A stretch of DNA of 5,608 bases from Fimbriimonadaceae bacterium (GTDB taxonomy: Bacteria > Armatimonadota > Fimbriimonadia > Fimbriimonadales > Fimbriimonadaceae). The notes under the pieces were generated by a model that did no database searches, was not told where the DNA came from, and saw nothing but the letters and a program-made list of their open reading frames with translations. The position numbers and the translations under genes are program-made. The stretch spans positions 1 through 5,608 of the forward strand of contig JACFNW010000166.1 in NCBI GenBank assembly GCA_019454665.1, given 5' to 3'. Shown piece after piece: positions 1 to 5,203 of this stretch. Positions within the stretch are counted from its first letter, which is position 1, and each line of letters starts with the position of its first letter.

Positions 1-366
1 ATGGACCGGCGGGCCAGCCAAGTCGTGGACCTGACGGGCTTGGCCCGCGCAGCGAAGTCGAGCGGCCCCGCGTGGGGTTGCGCCACCGACGACCTCAACG
101 GCACACTGGTTCGATGGGCCGAAGGCGAAGGCGTTGCGGCCCATGTGAACGACGTGGTGGACGTGATGATGGTGGGCGTCGAGGGTCGCGGGACCGTGGT
201 CGTGGACGGCCGAACCGAGACGATGACTGCCGGCGCGTTGCTCGTGATCCCCAAGGGCGCTGAGCGATCCGTCGCGGCCAAGACGACGCCCTTCGCCTAC
301 CTCAACATCCACCTGAAGCGCACGCTCCAACTCACCGGCCCGGCGGCGCGCCCGAGCCGCCGATGA
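1..366 (+). CDS. Small cupin-fold protein (possibly 5'-partial)
   Basis: This 121-residue reading frame begins with an ATG at the first base of the window, so the true start may lie upstream. The single recognisable domain is a cupin beta-barrel at about residues 35-105. Cupin motif 1 is seen around H48-V-N50 and D54, followed by strand-turn-strand EGRGTVVVDG (61-70). Motif 2 is GALLVIPKGAERS (78-90), and a last strand ends at H104. The usual metal ligands are degenerate: HxH is HVN, the glutamate position is D54 at best, and the motif 2 histidine is replaced around E88/R89. A classical metal dioxygenase role is therefore doubtful, and a ligand-binding or structural role is as likely. The tail after residue 105 is basic and low in complexity. 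Its stop overlaps the start of the next gene (ATGA), which indicates translational coupling to a flavin-dependent oxidoreductase. The substrate is unknown. Confidence 0.75.
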   Translation: MDRRASQVVDLTGLARAAKSSGPAWGCATDDLNGTLVRWAEGEGVAAHVNDVVDVMMVGVEGRGTVVVDGRTETMTAGALLVIPKGAERSVAAKTTPFAYLNIHLKRTLQLTGPAARPSRR

Positions 367-971
367 CGCCACCCACCGTCTTGATCGTCAATGGTTCGCT
401 CGGCGGAGCACAGGGCAACACGGCCGAACTGCTGGCCCTCATCGAAGAGCAACTCATGGCGCGGGCGCGGGTGACCCATCTTGAGTTGGTGCGCGAACCG
501 ACGCTCGACCGCATCCTGGCCGAAGTCGCTGGCGCCGATGCGTTCGTGTTCGGCACGGGCACCTACTGGGATTCCTGGGGCTCGCCCCTGCAGCGATTCC
601 TCGAGATGACCGCCCACACCGAAGGCGACGCGATTTGGGTGGGGAAGCCGGCGGGCGTGGTGGTCACGGCGCACGCCACGGGCGCAAAGGAGGTCGTCAG
701 CCGGTTGCTCGGCGTGCTGAACGTGTACGGCCTGCTGTTGCCCCCGTTCAGCGCGATGGCCTACACCTACGCGAACCATGTCGCCATGCCGCACGCCAAC
801 GACCACTTGCGCAACGAGATGTGGGCGTTCGACGATGGCGCGGTGCTGGCGCACAACGTGCTGGAGGCGGTGGGAAGTGTTCGCGACTGGCGGCCGTGGC
901 CGAACAACAGCGGCCAACACGGGGCGAAGTGGTTGCACACGTACTCCGAGCGTGCCTCGGGCCAAGCATAA
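363..971 (+). CDS. Flavodoxin-fold NAD(P)H-dependent FMN reductase family protein
   Basis: This 202-residue cytoplasmic protein has the flavodoxin-like alpha/beta fold of the NADPH-dependent FMN reductase / NAD(P)H:quinone oxidoreductase group. The first strand, VLIVNGS (6-12), runs into a phosphate-binding loop, S12-L-G-G-A-Q-G-N-T20, that would hold the FMN phosphate. The second strand FVFGTGTYWDSWGSPLQRFLE (61-81) matches the family's PxYxxSxxxxLKxFxD segment next to the isoalloxazine ring. The third, KPAGVVVTAHATGAKEV (95-111), is the usual KP(x)nG strand followed by a helix. Members use NAD(P)H to reduce FMN, quinones, azo or nitro compounds; which one applies here cannot be read from the sequence. 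The ATG overlaps the upstream cupin stop and has no clear Shine-Dalgarno, so translation probably depends on reinitiation. The C-terminal 30 residues, rich in W, N and H, are beyond the core fold. The family call is solid but the substrate is not. Confidence 0.85.
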   Translation: MTPPTVLIVNGSLGGAQGNTAELLALIEEQLMARARVTHLELVREPTLDRILAEVAGADAFVFGTGTYWDSWGSPLQRFLEMTAHTEGDAIWVGKPAGVVVTAHATGAKEVVSRLLGVLNVYGLLLPPFSAMAYTYANHVAMPHANDHLRNEMWAFDDGAVLAHNVLEAVGSVRDWRPWPNNSGQHGAKWLHTYSERASGQA

Positions 972-972
972 T
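967..972 (+). promoter_or_regulatory. Possible -10 element for the DUF1905/YdeI-type gene
   Basis: CATAAT matches the TATAAT consensus at five of six positions and ends 6 bases before the ATG at 979. Transcripts starting from it would be nearly leaderless. It overlaps the TAA stop of the upstream gene, so it may be coincidental. No good -35 and no Shine-Dalgarno precede the start. Confidence 0.3.
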
Positions 973-978
973 CCGCCC

Positions 979-1431
979 ATGACTCGGCGCTTCGTTTCCA
1001 CGCTCCAGAAGGCTTTTGGCAAGGCGTTCGTCCTCGTGCCCTTCGATCCGAACGAGGCTTGGGGCGCGAAAGACGCCCACCACGTGTGCGGCAAGGTGGG
1101 CGGGTGCGTCGTTCGCGGCGTGGTGGAGCGGCTTGGCGATGCCTGGGTGGTGCCGATCGGGGCGGCGTGGCTGCGCGACCAGCCGGTCGCTGTCGGCGAT
1201 TCGGTGGAGATCGAGCTCGAGCCCGAAGGTCCGAACATCGGGAACATGGGGGACGACGTGGTCCAAGCGCTGGCCCTGGAGCCCGAGGCACGGCGGTTCT
1301 TCGATTCGCTGCCGACGTTCTACCGGAACAACTATGCGCGATGGCTGAAGGACGCGAAGCGGCCCGAGACCCGGGCGAAGCGCCTCGCCGAGATGGTCGC
1401 GTTGCTCAAAGAAGGGAAGCGCGAGCGATAG
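979..1431 (+). CDS. DUF1905 / YdeI (OmpD-associated) family protein
   Basis: This is a 150-residue soluble protein. The frame is open further upstream, to 778, but that part lies inside the FMN reductase gene. The ATG at 979 gives the family's normal N-terminus. Residues about 13-82 form the DUF1905 small barrel: FVLVPFDP (17-24), then GKVGGCVVRGVVE (38-50), then WVVPIGAAWLRD (56-67) and the typical VGDSVEIELEPEG (72-84). Residues about 97-146 form the helical YdeI/OmdA-type tail, with the characteristic F-x-x-L-P (108-112) and the AKRPETRAKRLAEMVALLKEGK-like helix (126-147). Such DUF1905 plus YdeI proteins are widespread and of unknown biochemical function. The 'bacteriocin protection' label in databases comes from indirect observations on relatives and should not be taken as a function here. 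Two cysteines (C37, C43) flank the first barrel strand. The gene follows the FMN reductase after 7 bases and could share its transcript or start from its own -10. Confidence 0.85.
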   Translation: MTRRFVSTLQKAFGKAFVLVPFDPNEAWGAKDAHHVCGKVGGCVVRGVVERLGDAWVVPIGAAWLRDQPVAVGDSVEIELEPEGPNIGNMGDDVVQALALEPEARRFFDSLPTFYRNNYARWLKDAKRPETRAKRLAEMVALLKEGKRER

Positions 1432-1456
1432 TCCCAGCGATTGCGGCGACGTTCAC

Positions 1457-1462
1457 TAGAAT
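1457..1462 (+). promoter_or_regulatory. Possible -10 element for the small membrane protein gene
   Basis: TAGAAT fits the TAnnnT form of the -10 element and ends 9 bases before the ATG at 1472, within the 40-base gap. No convincing -35 lies 16-18 bases upstream. A short purine run, GGGAG (1463-1467), sits only 4 bases before the ATG and could be a cramped ribosome binding site on a longer transcript. Confidence 0.35.
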
Positions 1463-1471
1463 GGGAGTTCG

Positions 1472-1903
1472 ATGCACCAATCACAACGCTTGAGCACGGA
1501 GACGACTGGCACCGAACGCATGCTCGGGGCGACCGCCCACGTCTTGTCCATCTTCGCGCCGATCTACGGGCCGTTTCTGATGTGGTTGGCCGTACGCAAG
1601 AACCACCGGTTCGCCGCCGCGCACGCCTTGCGCGCCATGTGGGACGAGTTGATTCTGAAGGGGCTGCTGCTGGTCGCGGGGACGGCGTCGCTGGTGATGG
1701 CGATCCAGCGGCTGATGGCCCTATTTGCGGACAACTGGCAGGGCTTCAACATCTGGGACTTTGCCCCGCGCATCCTCATCGGCTGGGTCTTGGTGGCCGC
1801 GCTCGGCGCGATCACCACGGTGGTTTCGGTCGGCCAAGCGGTTTCGGCGGCCAACGGCAAGTGGCCGAGCAAGCGCGCAGAGCGCCGCGCGGCTTTGCGA
1901 TAG
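1472..1903 (+). CDS. Small three-helix inner-membrane protein, DUF4870-like
   Basis: This 143-residue protein has no recognised enzyme motif. A polar N-terminus (1-16) is followed by three hydrophobic segments at about 20-40, 60-82 and 101-125. The tail ends in a strongly basic stretch (PSKRAERRAALR), which by the positive-inside rule should face the cytoplasm. The first helix and loop (a helix with internal prolines, P-x-x-x-W-L, then K-N/H-R-F-A-x-x-H-A-L) resemble the 'H-F-V-x-x-H-A' segment of DUF4870 / Tic20-like small membrane proteins, whose molecular function is unknown. The start at 1472 is preferred because of the nearby GGGAG and -10-like hexamer; M17 (codon at 1520) is a possible later start. 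The gene ends 17 bases from the convergent lyase gene. Membrane placement is confident, but the family assignment is moderate and rests on recalled motif resemblance. Confidence 0.75.
   Translation: MHQSQRLSTETTGTERMLGATAHVLSIFAPIYGPFLMWLAVRKNHRFAAAHALRAMWDELILKGLLLVAGTASLVMAIQRLMALFADNWQGFNIWDFAPRILIGWVLVAALGAITTVVSVGQAVSAANGKWPSKRAERRAALR
1876..1899 (+). terminator. Weak hairpin near the convergent gene ends
   Basis: CGCAGAGC (1876-1883) can pair with GCTTTGCG (1892-1899) as an 8-bp stem with one G-U pair and an 8-base GC-rich loop in the + strand transcript. It lies inside the last codons of the membrane protein gene and is not followed by a U tract, so it is at best a weak or factor-assisted terminator. 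For - strand transcripts the G-U becomes an A-C mismatch. No better terminator is visible in the 17 bases between the two stops. Confidence 0.2.
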
Positions 1904-1920
1904 TCCTACTTGGACGTGGC

Positions 1921-3318
1921 CTACTTACCAGGAATCCCGGGCTCGGTGAGGAGCGCGGGGTCGAGGGCGCGGGCGAGGGTCGCCTCGTCCAGAAGCCCTT
2001 CCTCGCGCACGACCTGAGGCACCGTCTTCTTCTCCGCCAACGCCTTCTTCACCACTCGGGCGGCGTTCTGGTAGCCGATATGGGCGTTGAGCGCCGTGGC
2101 GAGCGAAGGGGAGGTCTCGGCGTAGTGGCGGCAGCGCTCAGCGTCGGCAGTGATCCCCCAAACGCAGTTCTCGGTGAACGTCTTGAGCGTGTTGGTCAGA
2201 ATCTCAAGCCCGAACTGCGCTGAAAACGCCATGCCGGGCATCATCACGTTGAGTTCCAACTGGCCGGCCTGCACGCAGTAGTCAATGGACTGGCACTGCC
2301 CGAGCACTTGGAACAACACGATGTTGAGGTTCTCGGCCATCGAAGGATTGACCTTGCCCGGCATGATGCTCGAACCGGGTTGGACGGCGGGAAGCGTGAT
2401 CTCGGCCAAGCCCGTCAGCGGGCCCGAGCACATCAGCCGCAGGTCGTTCGAAATGCGTGTCAGTTCCAGACAAAGAATGCGCATCGCGGAGGACAGGCAC
2501 GCCATCGGAAGCTGGCTCTGCATGCTCTCCACCAGGTGCGACGCGTTGCGGAATTCGATCCCCGTGTAGTCCTTCAGCCGCTTGACCACCAGGGCGCGGT
2601 ATTCGGGGTGGGTGTTCATGCCCGTACCCGCTGCGCTTCCCCCGATGCCGAGGCTTTCCAATTCGAAGGCTGCGTGTTCGAACCATCGCCAAGACTTGCG
2701 CAACGCTATCGCGTAAGCCTTGAACTCCTGCCCGAGCCGGATGGGCACGGCGTCCTGCAGGTGGGTGCGGCCCGATTTCAGCACGCCGTCGAACTCGTCG
2801 GCTTTCTCGTCGAAGGCGTCGGCCAGTTCGACCACGGCATCGAACAGTTCCTCCAGCATCAGGCGGGACATCATCCGCATGGCCGTGGGGAACGTGTCGT
2901 TCGTAGACTGGCCGTAGTTGACGTGGTCGTTGGGGTTGACCCGCTTGTATTCGCCCTTCTTGCCGCCCAGGATCTCCTCGGCGCGGTTGGCGAGGACCTC
3001 GTTCACGTTCATGTTGAACGACGTGCCCGCGCCCATGTGGAACACGTCCACCGGGAATTGGTCGCGCAGCGCGCCGGCCAGCACCTCGTCGGCGGCTTGC
3101 ACGATCGCCTTGCCGACCTCGGGATCGAGCAGACCCAGCTCCGTGTTCGCCTCGGCGCACGCCTTCTTGAGCATCACGAACGAATCCACCATCGTTCGGT
3201 GCTCGGTCAGCCCCGAGATGCGGAACAGGTTTCGCGAACGTTCGGCCTGGCTGCCCCAATAGGCGGCGGCGGGCACGTTGACCTCGCCGATGCTGTCTTT
3301 CTCGACTCGGAAATCCAT
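1921..3318 (-). CDS. aspA: Aspartase/fumarase superfamily lyase, probably aspartate ammonia-lyase
   Basis: This 465-residue protein covers the full family length. It should form a cytoplasmic homotetramer and catalyse L-aspartate to fumarate plus ammonia, or fumarate hydration if it is instead class II fumarase. The visible active-site set is GAGTS (T99, S100), QSTND (S138, T139, N140), GRTH (T185, H186) and the flexible-loop signature GSSIMPGKVNP with catalytic base S316, K322 and N324. These align at a constant offset of two with the residues I recall for the Bacillus YM55-1 aspartase. GAGTS-x-NMN, QFPVD (87-91), NPNDHVN (128-134) and the ending LTEPGIPGK favour aspartase; class II fumarases usually have GSGTQSNMN. 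H186 occurs in both fumarases and Bacillus-type aspartases, so it does not discriminate. The start at 3318 gives the usual M-x-x-R-x-E-K-D-x-x-G N-terminus; the frame is open upstream, but that part lies inside selB. The gene follows selB by 43 bases and may have its own promoter. The superfamily is certain; the substrate is likely but unproven. Confidence 0.9.
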   Translation of the reverse strand: MDFRVEKDSIGEVNVPAAAYWGSQAERSRNLFRISGLTEHRTMVDSFVMLKKACAEANTELGLLDPEVGKAIVQAADEVLAGALRDQFPVDVFHMGAGTSFNMNVNEVLANRAEEILGGKKGEYKRVNPNDHVNYGQSTNDTFPTAMRMMSRLMLEELFDAVVELADAFDEKADEFDGVLKSGRTHLQDAVPIRLGQEFKAYAIALRKSWRWFEHAAFELESLGIGGSAAGTGMNTHPEYRALVVKRLKDYTGIEFRNASHLVESMQSQLPMACLSSAMRILCLELTRISNDLRLMCSGPLTGLAEITLPAVQPGSSIMPGKVNPSMAENLNIVLFQVLGQCQSIDYCVQAGQLELNVMMPGMAFSAQFGLEILTNTLKTFTENCVWGITADAERCRHYAETSPSLATALNAHIGYQNAARVVKKALAEKKTVPQVVREEGLLDEATLARALDPALLTEPGIPGK

Positions 3319-3325
3319 GCGGCGC

Positions 3326-3331
3326 AGTTTA
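3326..3331 (-). promoter_or_regulatory. Possible -10 element for the aspartase gene
   Basis: On the - strand TAAACT (TAnnnT form) lies 7 bases upstream of the ATG at 3318. The short leader is GC-rich with no Shine-Dalgarno, which fits a near-leaderless transcript. No TTGACA-like -35 is seen at 17-base spacing. The element is flanked by 6-bp inverted arms at 3318-3323 and 3338-3343. Confidence 0.35.
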
Positions 3332-3361
3332 CCAAGAGCCGCAGCACCCCTCCGGGCCGCG

Positions 3362-5197
3362 CTATCGCTCCAGCACGCGACGGTCGCCCATGCGCCGCGT
3401 AAAGCCGACCGCGTCCAGGTGCTCCAGCAGCGGGATGGCGTACTTACGGCTCGTGCCCACGGCGTCGCGGAACTCGGCGGCCGTGAACGGACCCTTGGCG
3501 CCCAACTCCCGCACCCGCTCCTTGATGCCCTCCAGTTGCCTCGGCGTGTACCACAGGTCCTCGACGCGAACGACCATGCCCGCTTCCCAACCCAAGCGCA
3601 GGATCTCCTCGGTGGCCTGAGGCGGAACACCGACCAACCGGGAGAGTTCCATCGTGGGCGGCACGTCCACGGGGAACGTCTCCAGAACCTCCACCACGCG
3701 GGCCAAGAGTTGAGCCTGCCGCTCGCTGAGCGCGATGCGGTGGTCCGCTCGCTTGATCATCGTGCCGTCCGCGACCAAGTCGCCCGTCTCCACCATGCGC
3801 GCGATCAAACGGTCCAGAGGCTTGCCGGACCATGTCAGTTTCGCCTCGGCGACGGCTCTCTCGCGAGGTACGGTTGACTTGGTGGGCGTCTGGGCGTGCA
3901 GCGTCCGCAGCGCCTCAAGGAACCGCTTCTTGCAGGCCCCGTAGAGTTCAGGTGTGAGCCAAAGGCCCGCGAAGCCAAGCAAACGCCCCTCTATCCGCAA
4001 GGCCTCGAACACCTCGCCCATTTCTTGGCGGCTGCGGCCCACCAGACGACACAACTCGTCGGTCTCGACCCCGCACAGGGAGCGTGCGACACAATCCACC
4101 ACCTGATCGGGCAGGCTGGCTTCCGCGACCTTGGTCACCGCCTCCGACTTTCGCCGCGGCCGCGCCAACGGCACCTCGACCCGCCCTCCTCCGAGCAGCA
4201 CCGGTGGGGAATAACGTCTCACAATCAAGGGTTGGCCCTTAGTCGCCACGGTGGCACGCTCGAACCGGAACTGAGCCACCGTGGGGTCCGATTCGGAAAG
4301 GAACACCTTGCCGATCACCTCGTCGGTCCCGATCGAGACGCGCACGCGCCACGCATGCTTGGGGGGCCGCTTCCATTCGACTTTGGCGTCGAGCATCGTG
4401 GTCTCCACCGCCGCGCCTGGGGCGCACACCACCATCCCCCGGTGAACGTGTTCCAACTCGACCCCACCGAGGTTCAGGGCCACTCGCATCCCCACGTTCG
4501 CGCTTACCACCGTTTCGTCGTGGCATTGCACGTTGCGAATGCGCACGTTCGCGTCGCCAGGGAGCATGACGGCGGGTTCGCCGGAGCGTACCGTCCCACC
4601 GGCCAGCGTGCCTGTGACGATCGTGCCGTGGCCCTTGACCGTGAACACGCGGTCTACCGGCAGGAACCAACGCGTGCCCTCGGCGGGAACGGCGTTTGCG
4701 GTGAGAACGTCGTCCAACACGCGCCGAAGCTCGTCCAGGCCTTGGCCGGTCTCGGCGCTCGTGGGCACGATGACGGCATCGGCGAAGCGGGTCGGTTCCA
4801 ACAGGTCGAGGACGTCCAGCCTGGCGAGTTCCAAACCTTCCTCGTCCACCCGGTCGGCCTTGGTGAGCGCGACGACCAGCCGCTGGACAGGCAGCAACTC
4901 GAGCACTTCCAGGTGTTCGCGCGTTTGGGGCTTCACGCCTTCGTCGGCGGCCACGCAGAGCATCGCGGCCTCGAAGCCCTGCGCGCCCACCAGCATGTTG
5001 TGGATGAACCGTTCGTGGCCGGGAACGTCCACGATGCTCACTCGGCCCGCACGCGGCAGGTCGAGGCAGGCGAACCCGAGGTCGATGGTGAGTCCCCGCG
5101 CTTTCTCTTCAGGCAAGCGGTCGGTGTCGGTGCCCGTCAGGGCTCGGACCAGCGACGTCTTGCCGTGGTCCACGTGGCCTGCCGTTCCAAGCAACAC
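3362..5197 (-). CDS. selB: Selenocysteine-specific translation elongation factor SelB
   Basis: This 611-residue protein delivers Sec-tRNA(Sec) to the ribosome at UGA codons marked by a SECIS hairpin. The GTPase domain (1 to about 170) has G1 GHVDHGKT (7-14), switch I RGLTIDLGF (34-42), G3 DVPGH (57-61), G4 TKAD (112-115) and G5 TSA (146-148). EF-Tu-like domains II and III span about 174-345 (VDRVFTVKGHGTIVTGT at 181-197 is typical). Four winged-helix repeats follow at about 360-611. The last keeps the SECIS-binding signature FRDAVGTSRKYAIPLLEHLD (576-595), so this is a true SelB rather than another translational GTPase. The length equals the usual bacterial size. GTG at 5197 is chosen because M-L-L-G-T-A-G-H matches the family start; TTG one codon later is possible and sits better behind the AAGG sequence. 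The gene lies two codons after the msrA stop, in the same frame. It implies selA, selD and tRNA(Sec) elsewhere in the genome; none is in this window. Confidence 0.97.
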   Translation of the reverse strand: MLLGTAGHVDHGKTSLVRALTGTDTDRLPEEKARGLTIDLGFACLDLPRAGRVSIVDVPGHERFIHNMLVGAQGFEAAMLCVAADEGVKPQTREHLEVLELLPVQRLVVALTKADRVDEEGLELARLDVLDLLEPTRFADAVIVPTSAETGQGLDELRRVLDDVLTANAVPAEGTRWFLPVDRVFTVKGHGTIVTGTLAGGTVRSGEPAVMLPGDANVRIRNVQCHDETVVSANVGMRVALNLGGVELEHVHRGMVVCAPGAAVETTMLDAKVEWKRPPKHAWRVRVSIGTDEVIGKVFLSESDPTVAQFRFERATVATKGQPLIVRRYSPPVLLGGGRVEVPLARPRRKSEAVTKVAEASLPDQVVDCVARSLCGVETDELCRLVGRSRQEMGEVFEALRIEGRLLGFAGLWLTPELYGACKKRFLEALRTLHAQTPTKSTVPRERAVAEAKLTWSGKPLDRLIARMVETGDLVADGTMIKRADHRIALSERQAQLLARVVEVLETFPVDVPPTMELSRLVGVPPQATEEILRLGWEAGMVVRVEDLWYTPRQLEGIKERVRELGAKGPFTAAEFRDAVGTSRKYAIPLLEHLDAVGFTRRMGDRRVLER

Positions 5198-5203
5198 CCG
5201 GCC

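Noticed and set aside
778..978. N-terminal extension of the DUF1905 protein by 67 residues
   Set aside because: It lies out of frame inside the FMN reductase gene and has no family similarity; the family start matches the ATG at 979.
297..1247. Long - strand open frame opposite the FMN reductase and DUF1905 genes
   Set aside because: It is antisense to two well-supported genes. Its translation is rich in R, H, P and G with no family motif, as expected for a GC-rich shadow frame.
1884..1893. Perfect 10-bp palindrome GCCGCGCGGC
   Set aside because: It lies in codons for an Arg/Ala-rich tail and is expected by chance in GC-rich coding sequence; there is no second copy or context.
1..1903. In-frame TGA selenocysteine codon in the + strand genes
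   Set aside because: The only TGA ending a gene is that of the cupin (364-366). Reading past it meets another stop within a few codons and gives no domain continuation, so it is a normal stop.
1905..1926. Direct repeat CCTACTT (1905-1911 and 1920-1926)
   Set aside because: Seven bases, two copies, with no hallmark of an attachment site or regulator site; probably chance.
1441..2223. 260-codon + strand frame spanning the membrane protein gene and the lyase 3' end
   Set aside because: It overlaps two real genes, has R/G/H-rich composition and shows no recognisable fold.
2308..3402. 364-codon + strand open frame opposite the lyase gene
   Set aside because: The opposite strand encodes a full-length lyase with all active-site motifs. 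The antisense product is H/R/V-rich, lacks a domain and runs into selB.
3319..3630. N-terminal extension of the lyase by 104 residues
   Set aside because: The extension lies wholly within the selB tail and the intergenic gap, is R/W/S-rich, and the family N-terminus begins exactly at the ATG at 3318.
3319..5203. Search for a tRNA(Sec) gene or other RNA gene near selB
   Set aside because: The gaps on either side of selB are only 43 and 6 bases, far too short for the roughly 95-base tRNA(Sec), and no tRNA-like fold or CCA end is seen elsewhere in the window.
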